DNA of 64,000 bases, taken from contig NZ_CP095046.1 in NCBI RefSeq assembly GCF_022919215.1, positions 4,578,501 to 4,642,500 of the forward strand, written 5' to 3'. Every line of letters begins with the position of its first letter. The first letter of the stretch is position 1. Both the position numbers and the translations under genes were made by a program. Origin of the DNA: Hymenobacter cellulosilyticus (GTDB lineage Bacteria > Bacteroidota > Bacteroidia > Cytophagales > Hymenobacteraceae). Shown here piece by piece: positions 30,100-40,065 of this stretch. The notes beneath the pieces are model-generated. The model made no database searches. It had not been told where the DNA came from and saw only the letters and a list, made by a program, of their open reading frames with translations.

Positions 30100-31798
30100 A
30101 TGCCTGTTTCTACCCGCTTAACCCGCTTACTATTCCTGTCGGCGGCCTGTATCACCGGCAGCCTGTGCGCTCAGGCCCAAACGCCCCCGCGTGGACTAAC
30201 GCTACCGCTCTGGGCCGGGGCCCGAGGCCCAGAACTCCATAGCCGTCGACGCGGCCGGCAACACCTACGAGGTGGGCAGCTTCACCAACTCGCTGACCAT
30301 CGGCACGACCCAGCTTACCAGCACGGGCGAAACCGACGGCTACCTGGCCAAGTACCTGCCCAACGGCACCCTGGCCTGGGTGCGGCAGATTGGCTCCACG
30401 GGCCGCGAGCAGGCGGCTGCAGTGGCCGTCGATGCGGCCGGCAACGCCTACGTAACCGGTTACTTCGGCAACTCCATTACTCTGGGCAACAACCTGAGCC
30501 TTAGCGGGGCACCGGCCGGTACTCCGGCTCAAGACCGACTGTTTGTGGTGCGCTACTCGCCCCAGGGCACTCCGGAGTGGACCCAGCAGGCCAAAGTCGT
30601 GACCATGAGCACGTTTTCCAACGGTATTTACTCCAGCGGCACCAGCATCGGCATCGACGCGCAGGGCACCGTGCACGTGGCTGGCGTACTGAATCTGTCG
30701 GTAGCCATTGGTACTCTTTCCATCACGCCACCAGCTTCGACTCGGGAGCTGGGTACGTTTCTGGCCCGCTTCGCCGGCGCCACCGGCGCGGTACAGTCCC
30801 TGACGCCGGTGTTTTTCTACGCGGCCAACAATACCTCGGGGGCTTACAGTCCGCAGGTTGCGGTAGGGGCCGGCGGAGAGGCTTATCTGCTCAATTTCTT
30901 TAACCAGGGCGTGGTACTGGCCAATTCGACCACCCTTACCAGCCGGGGCAGCACCGACGCTCTTATTACCAAATACGGCCCGGACGGTGCGTTTGCGTGG
31001 GCGCAGCAAATCGGGGGCACCGGCGAAGACCGCACCCACGATGCCGCCGTCGACGCGGCCGGGAATCTGTACGTGACGGGCTACCTGGAAGGCTCGGCCA
31101 CGTTCGGGGACGCTACCACTGTAACCGGGGCCGGCAACTGGGACGGCTACCTGGCTAAATACTCGTCGCTGGGCGCCCTGCAGTGGGTACAGACCGGCGG
31201 CGGCACGGGCTTCGACCAGTGGAACGGCCTGGGCCTAGACGCGGCCGGCAACCCATACGTGGCGGGCAATTTTGCCGGTACCGCCCGGTTTGGCTCGGCT
31301 ACCCTGACCAGCGCGGGCAACCTCGACATTGCCGTGGTGGCGTATTCGCCCACCGGGCAGGTACGCTGGGTGCAGCAGGCAGGCGGGCCCAGCACGGATT
31401 CGGCCCGCCACCTCGCCCTGGATGGTCAGGGCAACGTGTACGTTAACGGGATTTTCTCCGGCACCGCAGCCTTCGGAGCTCTGTCCCTGACCACTGCCGC
31501 CAGCCCGCCTTCCGAAACCTTCCTGGCCCGTCTGGGCAATGCCCCGCTGGCTACCTCGGCAGCCCGCTCCCGGGCCTTGGGCTTCTACCCCAACCCGGCT
31601 ACCGACCAGCTGCACCTGCCCGCCCTACCGGCCGGCACGCGCGTGCAGCTCATCGACGGGCTGGGCCGAGTCGCCCGGGCTACCAGCGTATCGGCGGCGG
31701 CTCAGGTTTCGGTGCAGGGCCTTACCCCTGGCCTCTACACCCTGCGCGCTACCGATGCGAAAGGCCAGCAGTTGACGGGTAAAGTGGTGGTGGAGTAA
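30100..31798 (+). CDS. T9SS-sorted SBBP-repeat protein, paralog A (frameshifted)
   Basis: About 566 residues after repair. The signal peptide (MPVSTRLTRLLFLSAACITG) ends near CAQAQ. The body is a series of ~45-55 residue units each built around DAAGNxYVTGxF, GSxxL.S.G..DGYLAKYxxxGxLxWVxQ, the SBBP/beta-propeller pattern. The end is a T9SS type A sorting domain (FYPNPATDQLHLP ... GLYTLRATDAKGQQLTGKVVVE). Two single-C/G losses at 30184-30188 and 30216-30223 split the N-terminus; the rest is one frame. A protein of this kind is exported to the cell surface or medium. Confidence 0.9.
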
Positions 31799-31825
31799 CG
31801 GCTTGTCCCCTACTTGTTCTTATAA

Positions 31826-31860
31826 GCAAGGGCCGCTTCGGAATCCGGGGCGGCCCTTGC
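31826..31860. terminator. Bidirectional terminator
   Basis: GCAAGGGCCGC pairs with GCGGCCCTTGC around a 13-base loop. It separates the convergent paralog A and the zinc-ribbon membrane protein. Confidence 0.8.
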
Positions 31861-32493
31861 TTATTCCTCCAGCCGGTCCACGTCGGTTATTTCGCCCTTG
31901 TTCATCATCACCTGCAGATCCAGGAAAGTCAGGGGAAACGTCTGCTTGCTGTATTTCTCCGGGTCGTTGAGCAGCCCGAGCGGCTCGGCGTTGTCGCTGA
32001 CGTAGTCGTTACCGACCAGTTCCACCGTGTTGCCCTGGGCACTGACCACTTTCAGCAGCGAATACTGGGCCTTGCCGGTGCTGTCGTTGGCTCGCACGGT
32101 GTAGATGTCGCCCACCCGCGGGGCGGCAATATAGGCGGCGTTGTCGCGCGTGTTCTGCTGGCTCATAATGAAGCCCCAGACGGCCAGCACGACCAGCGCG
32201 GCCAGCCCCGACCACTGCCACCACGGGGCCCGGGTTTCTTTCCTGAACGTGCGTAGAGCCTGTTTCACTTCTCCGGCCTCGGCGGGCAACTCGGCCAGCG
32301 CCCAGGCGCTTTGGCAGTGCAGGCACTGGGCCACGGCGGGCTTGGTATAAGGTACCACCGGAATCCAGTATATGTGGGCATAGCGGCTAAACACACTCAG
32401 GTGCAGCGCATCGGGGGTGGTGCAGGCCGGACAAGCCAGACCGGGCCGGGGCTCGGTGCGCACGTGCGACCCGTTCGTTCCGTAAATAATCAT
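31861..32493 (-). CDS. Zinc-ribbon membrane protein
   Basis: 210 residues from the ATG at 32493. An N-terminal zinc ribbon is formed by CPAC (residues ~20-23) and CLHC (~55-58); the segment between them (VFSRYAHIYWIPVVPYTKP) matches the conserved WIPxxP core of a family common in Bacteroidota. One membrane span follows (WSGLAALVVLAVWGFIMSQQ, ~95-115), then a C-terminal periplasmic or cytoplasmic domain of ~95 residues (VGDIYTVRANDSTGKAQYSL). Function unknown. Confidence 0.8.
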   Translation of the reverse strand: MIIYGTNGSHVRTEPRPGLACPACTTPDALHLSVFSRYAHIYWIPVVPYTKPAVAQCLHCQSAWALAELPAEAGEVKQALRTFRKETRAPWWQWSGLAALVVLAVWGFIMSQQNTRDNAAYIAAPRVGDIYTVRANDSTGKAQYSLLKVVSAQGNTVELVGNDYVSDNAEPLGLLNDPEKYSKQTFPLTFLDLQVMMNKGEITDVDRLEE

Positions 32494-32699
32494 GAAAGCT
32501 GGTAGTGGGATAAGCAGCCGCCCGACGCAGCGGGCAGCTTTCAAAGCTAATAGAATAAGCGCTATATACTACTGGATTGGTACCCACGACCAGCCCCGCC
32601 TGAAGACAGGCAAGCAGCGTTTCGGCTAGCGGGCTGAAGGTGAGACACTGAGCCTGGAATGGCCTCTGTGCCAGCTAAGCGCAGGGTCTCCCGCCCGGG

Positions 32700-33086
32700 C
32701 TACTGCGCCTCAGATGACAGTTTTGCGGGCACCAGCACCGCCTCTCCGGCTTCGAGGCGCTGCTGATGCTGAATGCCCCACGCTTTTAAGACCTCAATCA
32801 CGGGGTCGAGGGTGCGGGCATAGGGCAGCACGTGGTATTCCACGAGTACGGGCGGGCCAGGGTGAACCGTGCGGGCAATGAAGTGATGGGCTTCCAGGTC
32901 CTTCAGCTCCTTGGCCAGCACCTTGGTGGAAATGCCCGGTACGCTGCGCTCCAACCCGCGAAAGTGGCGGGTGCCGGTCTGCAAGGCCACAATAATCTGG
33001 AGCTTCCACTTCCCACTGAGCACCAGCAGGGCATGGCGCAGGCCCTGCATCGTTTGGGCGCATTGGGCAAGTTCGTGGTTCGTCAT
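32700..33086 (-). CDS. HxlR-family transcriptional regulator
   Basis: 128 residues from the ATG at 33086. The winged helix (LSGKWKLQIIVALQTGTRHF, GISTKVLAKELKDLEAHHFI) is the HxlR hallmark. It is transcribed away from the azoreductase at 33320, with two related palindromes between them. In this family such regulators commonly control an adjacent quinone- or azo-reductase in response to electrophiles, so it probably represses or activates azoR and itself. Confidence 0.92.
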   Translation of the reverse strand: MTNHELAQCAQTMQGLRHALLVLSGKWKLQIIVALQTGTRHFRGLERSVPGISTKVLAKELKDLEAHHFIARTVHPGPPVLVEYHVLPYARTLDPVIEVLKAWGIQHQQRLEAGEAVLVPAKLSSEAQ

Positions 33087-33120
33087 GGCAACAAAGGGAA
33101 GGCAATTGGGGAGCAAATCA

Positions 33121-33146
33121 GCCTGATTACCTGCTGGTAATCAGGC
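33121..33146. promoter_or_regulatory. Perfect palindromic operator candidate
   Basis: GCCTGATTACC-TGCT-GGTAATCAGGC has perfect 11-bp arms with a 4-base spacer. It lies 35 bases upstream of the HxlR start, in the shared intergenic region. Confidence 0.75.
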
Positions 33147-33194
33147 TACCACAGCGTAATCTGAAGTGGCGGCAAGGTACAAACAAAGAACCAG

Positions 33195-33215
33195 CTGATT
33201 ACTTGAGGTAACCAG
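33195..33215. promoter_or_regulatory. Second operator half-sites
   Basis: CTGATTAC-TTGAG-GTAACCAG repeats the CTGATTAC/GTAATCAG half-sites of the site at 33121 with one mismatch and a spacing of 21 rather than 22 bases. It lies 105 bases before the azoreductase ATG. Confidence 0.6.
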
Positions 33216-33319
33216 AGTGCCAAACGACCGACTTGGCTACTTGCGTGGGCGGGCAGCTTCCGGGCCAGGGGTCCGGCATGACTACCCGCAGTGTATCACC
33301 TCCTTTACCCCTTCCTTTT

Positions 33320-33916
33320 ATGCAGATTCTGCACATCATTTCCAGCGCCCGCGGCGCAGAGTCCTTCAGCACCCGCCTCGGCCAGGGCATTATCGACAAG
33401 CTGCTGGCGGCCCAGCCAGGCAGCACCGTTGTGGTGCGCAACGTGGCTACCCAGCCGTTTCCCCACCTCGAGGAAGCCCACCTGCAAGCTTACTTCACGC
33501 CCGCCGAAGGCCGCTCACCCGAGCAGCAGCAGGCCGTGCGGCATTCCGACGAAGCCATTGCCCAAGTCATGGCAGCCGATGTGCTCGTCATTGGGGTGCC
33601 GTTCTACAACTTCACCATTGCTTCCTCGCTCAAGGCTTGGCTCGACCACCTCACCCGGGCGGGCATCACGTTTCGCTACACCGCCACCGGCCCCGAGGGG
33701 CTGATAACCGGCAAGAAAGTATACCTGGCCGTAGCCAGTGGCGGTATTTACTCCGAGGGCCCGCAGCAGCCCTACGATTTTGCCGTGCCCTACCTGCGCT
33801 GGATGCTGAGCTTCCTGGGCCTGACCGACATCACCGTAGCCCGGGCCGAAGGCGTCAAGCTGCCCGAGTTCCAGGCTACCGCCCTGCAAAAGGGCATCGA
33901 CAGCGTAGCGGTATAA
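33320..33916 (+). CDS. FMN-dependent NADH:quinone/azo reductase
   Basis: 198 residues from the ATG at 33320; an extension to 33233 is out of family. This is a flavodoxin-like fold: phosphate loop SARGAESFSTRLGQGI, PFYNFTIASSLKAWLDHLTR (the flavin-binding loop of AzoR) and VYLAVASGGIYS. AzoR enzymes reduce quinones and azo bonds with NADH and counter electrophile stress. Divergence from the HxlR regulator fits this. Confidence 0.93.
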   Translation: MQILHIISSARGAESFSTRLGQGIIDKLLAAQPGSTVVVRNVATQPFPHLEEAHLQAYFTPAEGRSPEQQQAVRHSDEAIAQVMAADVLVIGVPFYNFTIASSLKAWLDHLTRAGITFRYTATGPEGLITGKKVYLAVASGGIYSEGPQQPYDFAVPYLRWMLSFLGLTDITVARAEGVKLPEFQATALQKGIDSVAV

Positions 33917-33950
33917 GCGCGTCAGTAGCCTTAGAACCGTTAATACCACA

Positions 33951-33978
33951 GGTCCTGCCGGCTGGCAGGACCTTTTTT
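33951..33978 (+). terminator. Rho-independent terminator of the azoreductase gene
   Basis: GGTCCTGCC-GGCT-GGCAGGACC is followed by TTTTTT: a perfect 9-bp stem with a textbook U-run. Confidence 0.92.
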
Positions 33979-34618
33979 GTGCTGGGTGAAGCCGGGTCGA
34001 TGCTTTATCTGAATGGGCTGTGCAGCTGCTTTCCCGGTGCGCACCGTACGCAGCAGGTACTCCGCCCGCTGAGCCTGCCCTGGTGCTAAGAGCCGCGCCG
34101 CTGAGCGCCGGCGGCCTGCGAAGCGCTGGTAGATCAAATAAAAATATACGATTATCCATATAACAAAGCTGGGCCATAGCGTTGTGGGGCAGATTCCTTT
34201 ACATCCTACTATTATCCTTTAGCCCGAATAGCTTGTCTCAGTAGTGTATCGGCCACCGTCGCGAAGTGTGCCCCCGGGTTGGCAGCAGCCTAGGTAGAGC
34301 TCCCCAACCTGAAAGGCCGCGCAGTTCTTTGCCAACCCTTGTGCATGGCTATAGCCGGATTCAGTTGTAACTAGCGGCCCTAGTCGTAAACATCCGCCTC
34401 TTTGTACTTCTAACTCCGGCTGCTGTCCAGGTTAAGACCACGGTTATCGGCAGCGGCACGCAGCACTTTACCGGCTCCGGGCGGAAGTAAATGAAACGCC
34501 TTCCGGGCAACCAGTATCTTATCTACTGGCCTACTACCCTGCTTTTTCCTTCTGAGTTTATCAACTTTTTCTGCCATCCATCAGCATGCAATCCACTAGT
34601 AACTTTTACTTACCGAGT
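33979..34618. other. Gene-free spacer of ~640 bases
   Basis: No supported gene on either strand. A short open stretch ending in a TAA near 34488-34490 (VNIRLFVLLTPAAVQVKTTV) could be the tail of a lost protein but is too short to call. The GC content falls towards the start of paralog B, which is consistent with an upstream control region. Confidence 0.5.
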
Positions 34619-36294
34619 ATGTCATTTACTGCTTTTCTACCAGGTCGCCGGGCAGCGACGGTGCTGGCCTGCGCCGGCTTAGCCCTGGGAGCCCAGGCCC
34701 AAACGGCTCCGGCCTGGACCAGCGCCCACGAAGTGGGCAACTTCACCAACGACAACCGGGGCTTTGCCGTGGATGCCAGCGGCAATACCTATGAGGTCAG
34801 CAACTTCATGGACGCGGCCGTAGTAGGTGGCACCACCCTGACCAGCGCCGGCTTCATCGATGCGTATCTGGCCAAGTACACCCCCAGCGGCACGCTGGCC
34901 TGGGTGCGCCACCTTGGTTCCCCCGGCCTCGACCAGGTCATGGACGTGGCCGTGGATGCCGCCGGTGATGTGTACATTTCGGGCACCTTCGACGGCCCCA
35001 TTACGCTGAGCAGCACTATCACCCTGCAAGGCAGCACCGGCCCCACCCAAAACCAGAAAGGCTTTATCGTGCGCTACTCCTCGGCGGGAGTGCCCCTGTG
35101 GGCTCAGCAGTCCAGCCCTTCCTCTTCCCCGCAAGTCACGGCCAGCGGGCTGGATTTAGACGCGGCTGGTAACTTGTATGCCACCGGCTTTTTCGCGGGA
35201 AGCGTCACCTACGGAGCAAATACGATTACGACGCCGGGCAGCGTATCGGGCTACGGCACCTACCTGGCCCGTTTCTCGGCGGCCACTGGCGCAGTACAGT
35301 CGCTGGTGCCGGGCTTTTACTACCCCACCACGGGCTCTATTAACTATTCCAACCCCGCGTGGAAGTAAGCGCTACGGGCGAGGCCTACCTGTTGAATATG
35401 TTTACCCTGGGCCCCATCGTGGGCTCTACTACCCTCACTAGCCGCGGCAGCAACGACGTGCTGGTGGCCAAGTATAACGCCCAGGGCGCTTTCGAATGGG
35501 TGCAGCAGATTGGCGGCCCCAACGATGACCGGGTACGACAAGGCGTAGTGGATGCCAATGGCAACCTGTATGTCGCCACTTACTTCACGGGCTCCGCCAC
35601 CTTCGGGACCACTACCGTAACGGGCTTCGGCACGAGTGGCTACGATGCCTGCCTGGTAAAATACTCGCCCCAGGGAGCCATGCTGTGGGCCCAGCCCAGC
35701 GGGGGCACCGGCGCCGACGTACCCGGGAGCGTAGACCTGGATGCGGCCGGCAACCCCTACATGGTAGGCACTTACAATGACGTAGCGCAGATTGGCTCGG
35801 CCACGATTACCAGCCGCGGCAGCGGCGACATCGTAGTGGCTGCCTACACGCCCCAGGGCGCGGTGCGCTGGGTGCAGCAAGCCGGCGGCCCCGGCCCCGA
35901 CGCCGGTACTTACCTGTGCCTGGATACCCGCGGCGACATCTTCGTTTTCGGGCGCCATACCGACGTGGCCACGTTCGGCAGCATAACCCTGGCGGCTCAA
36001 ACCACCATTCGGTCGGTAGTAGCACGCCTGGACAATGCCGTCCTGGCTACCCAGGCCGCCCAGCCCCTGGTTTTGGGCTTCTATCCCAACCCGGCTTCCA
36101 ACCTAGTGCAGCTGCCGGGCCTGCCCGCCGGTAGCCGCGTGCAGCTGCTCGACGCTCTGGGCCGCGTAGCCCGCACGACCACCGTCTCGGCCGCGGCCCA
36201 GGTATCGGTGCGGGACCTCACGCCCGGCCTCTATACCCTGCGCGCTACTGATGCCAAAGGCCAGCAGTTTGCCGGCAAAGTAGTGGTAGAGTAG
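34619..36294 (+). CDS. T9SS-sorted SBBP-repeat protein, paralog B (frameshifted)
   Basis: About 558 residues after repair. The start at 34619 gives a signal ending ..GAQAQ (MSFTAFLPGRRAATVLACAG); an upstream ATG at 34586 is possible. Repeats such as DASGNTYEV, GFIDAYLAKYTPSGTLAWVR and DAAGDVYISGTF cover residues ~40-470. The C-terminal sorting domain (FYPNPASNLVQLPGLPAGSR ... FAGKVVVE) is near-identical to its neighbours. One base is lost at 35354-35362, splitting the gene between SINYSNPA and VEVSATGEAY. Confidence 0.9.
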
Positions 36295-36307
36295 TAAGTA
36301 TACCATT

Positions 36308-36350
36308 CCGGCAGCCCCCTCCAGCATCTTCAGACGGGAGGGACTGCCGG
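36308..36350 (+). terminator. Hairpin after paralog B
   Basis: CCGGCAG and CTGCCGG with mostly matching CCCCTCC/GGAGGG inner arms form a stem 13 bases past the stop of paralog B. Confidence 0.55.
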
Positions 36351-36432
36351 ATTATTATGTGCCACACCGGGGCTCCGGACCCGGCCCAACTACCGTTTTC
36401 CCGTCGTTTTTCCGCTACCATTTTTTCTCCCT

Positions 36433-38100
36433 ATGCCCCGACTTTACCCCTTCGCCTCCTTGCGCACCACCTTCCTGTTTGCCGCTCTGGCCCTGAGTGC
36501 CAGTCTACCCACGCAGGCACAGTCCACTACTGCTGCCCCCGCCTGGTCTGGGGCAGTTGCGCTAGGTCCCACCACCCCCGTCACGGGTAGAAATGCCTTC
36601 GACACTGCTGGTAATACCTATATGGTGGGCAGCTTTAGCGCCACGCATATGATAGGCAGCACTACGCTCACCAGCCAGGGCGGCAATGATATCTACCTGG
36701 CGAAGTACGCCCCTGATGGACAAGTGCTCTGGGTGCGCCAGCTGGGCTCTACCGGGCACGAATACGGATTTGGCGTGGCCGTCGATGCGGCTGGCAACGT
36801 CTACATCACCGGCGTTTTCACCTCCGCCATTGAGCTCGGAAATAACCTGAGCCTGACCAGCAGCAATGGGGCCTCCAAGGCTTACCTGGTGCGCTACTCT
36901 CCCCAGGGAACCCCCAAATGGGCCCAGCAGACCCTCACCGGCGGCAGCGGCAGCGGCATCGGCTTCGACGCGACGGGCACGGTGTATCTGGCGGGTATTT
37001 TTTCTTCCCGTATGACGCTAGGTTCCTATACCCTTACCTCTGCTTCCGGTACGTCAACCGCCACCTTTCTGGCGCGCTTCGACAACGCGACGGGCACCGT
37101 CCAGGGCTTAGTTAAAGCCTTTGACTATGGTCCGGTCGTTCCTAACGCTTCCTACTCCTATCCCGAGCTGGCCGTCGAGCCCGGCGGGGCTGCCTACCTG
37201 CTAAATAATAGCACCCAGCCCATCGTGTTTCCGGATGTCACCATAACCAGCCGGGGCAGCACCGACATGGTGGTGGCGCACTACTCGCCCCAGGGTGTGT
37301 ACCAGTGGCACCAACAGCTGGGCGGGCCCGGTCAGGACCGTCTGCTGTCCGGGACCACCGATGCCCAGGGCAACCTTTACCTGGCCGGCTACTTCTTCGG
37401 GTCGGCGCTGTTCGGCACCACCACCTTGGGCGGCGCCGGCGACTACGATGGCTTCCTGGTCCAATATTCGCCCCAGGGGGCGCTCCAGTGGGTGCAAAGC
37501 GCCGGGGGACCCAGCGCCGACTTCTTCGGCGACGTAACCCTCGACGCGGCCGGTAATGCCTTCGTCACCGGCAACTTCAGCAGCACGGCCCGGTTGGGAA
37601 CTGCCAGCATTACCAGCGCCGGCAACCGCGACATCCTGGTCGCCTCCTATACGGCCGCCGGGCAGGTGCGGTGGGCACAGCGGGCCGGCGGCCCCGTCGA
37701 TGACATAGCCTCGGCCATCGGCCTCGACGGTACCGGCACTCTGCGCGTGTTCGGCAACTATGCTGGGACCTGTACCTTCGGCACGACCTCACTGGTCAAC
37801 ACCACGACGCCCAGGCTGTTTCTGGCCCAGCTGAGCAGCTCCCCTCTGGCCGTCCGGACTTCCCTGGCGCCCCTGCCCCTGAGCTTGTTCCCCAACCCGG
37901 CTTCCAACCTGGTGCAGCTGCCTAGCCTGCCCGCCGGCACCCCGGTTCAACTGCTCGACGCCCTGGGCCGCGTCGCCCGCACGACCACCGTATCGGCGGT
38001 GGCTCAGGTATCGGTGCGGGGCCTGTTGCCCGGCCTTTACACTCTGCGCGCTACCGATGCCAAAGGTCAGTCGTTTGCCGGCAAAGTGGTGGTGGAGTAG
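36433..38100 (+). CDS. T9SS-sorted SBBP-repeat protein, paralog C
   Basis: 555 residues in one frame. The signal peptide (MPRLYPFASLRTTFLFAALA) ends near TQAQS. The body has at least seven SBBP units (DTAGNTYMVGSF, DAAGNVYITGVF, GDYDGFLVQYSPQGALQWVQ, DAAGNAFVTGNF). The T9SS type A sorting domain covers roughly residues 480-555 (LFPNPASNLVQLPSLPAGTP to FAGKVVVE). It follows paralog B by 138 bases in the same direction, so each copy may have its own promoter. Confidence 0.93.
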   Translation: MPRLYPFASLRTTFLFAALALSASLPTQAQSTTAAPAWSGAVALGPTTPVTGRNAFDTAGNTYMVGSFSATHMIGSTTLTSQGGNDIYLAKYAPDGQVLWVRQLGSTGHEYGFGVAVDAAGNVYITGVFTSAIELGNNLSLTSSNGASKAYLVRYSPQGTPKWAQQTLTGGSGSGIGFDATGTVYLAGIFSSRMTLGSYTLTSASGTSTATFLARFDNATGTVQGLVKAFDYGPVVPNASYSYPELAVEPGGAAYLLNNSTQPIVFPDVTITSRGSTDMVVAHYSPQGVYQWHQQLGGPGQDRLLSGTTDAQGNLYLAGYFFGSALFGTTTLGGAGDYDGFLVQYSPQGALQWVQSAGGPSADFFGDVTLDAAGNAFVTGNFSSTARLGTASITSAGNRDILVASYTAAGQVRWAQRAGGPVDDIASAIGLDGTGTLRVFGNYAGTCTFGTTSLVNTTTPRLFLAQLSSSPLAVRTSLAPLPLSLFPNPASNLVQLPSLPAGTPVQLLDALGRVARTTTVSAVAQVSVRGLLPGLYTLRATDAKGQSFAGKVVVE

Positions 38101-38170
38101 CATTTACTGGCCAGTAGCCAGCAGCGTCATCTTGCCCTTACTGACTGATCTATCCTCCTTATTCATTCGC

Positions 38171-39898
38171 ATGTCTTCATCTTTTCTCCACTCATCCGTT
38201 CCATTCCTGCTGCGGGCCGCGGCTTTATTCCTGCTGGGTCTGCTGAGCGCCCCGACGGCCCGTGCCCAGACAATGCCCACCTGGCAGCAGGCTGTGCCCG
38301 TAGCCCAGGCCAGCGGCGGCTCCACCGTCGTAATGGCCACCACCACTGATGCCGCGGGCAACGTCTACCTGACCGGCATTTTCTACGGAACGGTGACCCT
38401 GGGCAGCCAGACCCTCGTCAGCAACGGCCAGGCCGACATATTTGTGGCCAAGTGGAGCAGCGCTACCAGCAGCTATGTCTGGGCCACAGGAGGCGGGGGT
38501 AGCCGCATCGACGTTGCCACGGGCGTGGCCGTGAACGGAAACAGTGTGTACGTCACCGGCTCGTTTATCGGGTCCATCAGTTTTGGGGGTACCACGCTCA
38601 CCAACTCTGCCACCACCATCGACTCCGATGTCTTCGTAGCCAAGCTCACCGACGCCGGCACCACTGCTTCCTGGACCTGGGCCCAGCAGGCGGGCGGCAC
38701 CCTGGATGACTATGCGGGGGCCGTCGTCGTCAATGGCCCCAACATCTACCTCTCAGGCACCAGCCGGCGCCAGGCCACCTTTGGCGGCATCAGCATCAAT
38801 AACCCCGCCGCCAATGTCTTTGTGGCCAAGATGGTAGATGCGGGCCCCACTGCTGCTTTCACTTGGGTGAAAAGCAGCGGCGGATCCGGCCTGGAAAGAG
38901 CCCCCGCCCTGGCTATGAGCGGCAGCAGCCTGTACGTAGCCGGCGTGTTCTACGACACCACCATCTTCGGCACCACCACCCTCACCAACGCCTCGCCCGG
39001 TAACCCCGACCTGTTTGTGGCCAAGCTTACTGATGCCGGCACTTCAGCCAGCTTTGAATGGGCCCGGAGTGCCGGCGGCCCCGAGTACGACGAGGCCCTG
39101 GCCCTGGCCGTCAATGGCGCCAACGTGTACGTGAGCGGGTATTTCCACAGCTCCAGCATCAGTTTTGGCGCTACCACCCTTGCCAACGCGAATACCAATC
39201 CCGGCTTCTTCACCCCCGATGTCTTCGTAGCCAAGCTTACCGACGCCGGCACCACCGCTTCCTGGACCTGGGCCCAGCAGGCGGGCGGCCCCAACATCGA
39301 CGAAGCCCGGGCTCTGGCCGTGAGCGGCAACCAGGTATACGTTACCGGCAGCTTCAACAGCGCCAGCGCCAACTTCGGTGCCACCACCCTCGCCAACATC
39401 GCCGCCGACGGTACTTCCGACATATTTGTGGCCCGCCTCACCGATGCCGGCTCTACGGGCAGCATCACCTGGGCTCAGCAAGCCGGCGGCACCAACGGCG
39501 ACGTGGGCCGGGCCCTGACCGTGCGTGGCACTACCGTGTATGTGGCCGGGGAAGCCGGCGGCGCTTCCCGCTTCGGCAGCCAAACCCTGCCCAGCCCAGC
39601 CAGCACCTACGGCGGCTTCTGGGCTTCCTTCTCCGACCTCACCATTACCTCGACTCACCGCCCTGCCCCGCTGGCCCTGGCCTTCTCCCCCAACCCGGCT
39701 TCCAACCTGGTGCAGTTGCCAGGACTGCCCGCGGGCACCCCGGTGCAGTTCCTGGACGCGTTGGGTCGCATAGCCCGCGCTACTACCATATCGGCTGCCA
39801 CTCAGGTATCGGTGCGGGGGCTCGCACCCGGCCTTTACACCCTGCGCGCTACCGATGTCAAAGGCCAGCAATTCGCGGGTAAAGTGGTAGTGGAGTAA
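38171..39898 (+). CDS. T9SS-sorted SBBP-repeat protein, paralog D (variant repeats)
   Basis: 575 residues from the ATG at 38171; a frame to 38057 has no signal. The signal is MSSSFLHSSVPFLLRAAALF, cut near ARAQ. The repeats differ from the other copies: units read VNGNSVYVTGSF, TTLTNSATTIDSDVFVAKLT and DAGTTASWTWAQQAGG, with the AAGN turn replaced by NGNxVYV. The last ~75 residues are still the shared sorting domain (FSPNPASNLVQLPGLPAGTP to FAGKVVVE). It is 70 bases after paralog C. Confidence 0.93.
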   Translation: MSSSFLHSSVPFLLRAAALFLLGLLSAPTARAQTMPTWQQAVPVAQASGGSTVVMATTTDAAGNVYLTGIFYGTVTLGSQTLVSNGQADIFVAKWSSATSSYVWATGGGGSRIDVATGVAVNGNSVYVTGSFIGSISFGGTTLTNSATTIDSDVFVAKLTDAGTTASWTWAQQAGGTLDDYAGAVVVNGPNIYLSGTSRRQATFGGISINNPAANVFVAKMVDAGPTAAFTWVKSSGGSGLERAPALAMSGSSLYVAGVFYDTTIFGTTTLTNASPGNPDLFVAKLTDAGTSASFEWARSAGGPEYDEALALAVNGANVYVSGYFHSSSISFGATTLANANTNPGFFTPDVFVAKLTDAGTTASWTWAQQAGGPNIDEARALAVSGNQVYVTGSFNSASANFGATTLANIAADGTSDIFVARLTDAGSTGSITWAQQAGGTNGDVGRALTVRGTTVYVAGEAGGASRFGSQTLPSPASTYGGFWASFSDLTITSTHRPAPLALAFSPNPASNLVQLPGLPAGTPVQFLDALGRIARATTISAATQVSVRGLAPGLYTLRATDVKGQQFAGKVVVE

Positions 39899-40065
39899 GC
39901 TGCCGCCCGCCTTACGCCTGGCATAGCCAGCAGAGGAGCTTTGCTAGCTACCTTAGCGGCCCTTGCATTAGTAGACGTCCTTAGGCAAAGGCTACATGGC
40001 TTGGTGCGCGAATCATATAATGCCCAGGTTAAACTCCGTTTGATTTCTGTTTACCTATCCGTTCT

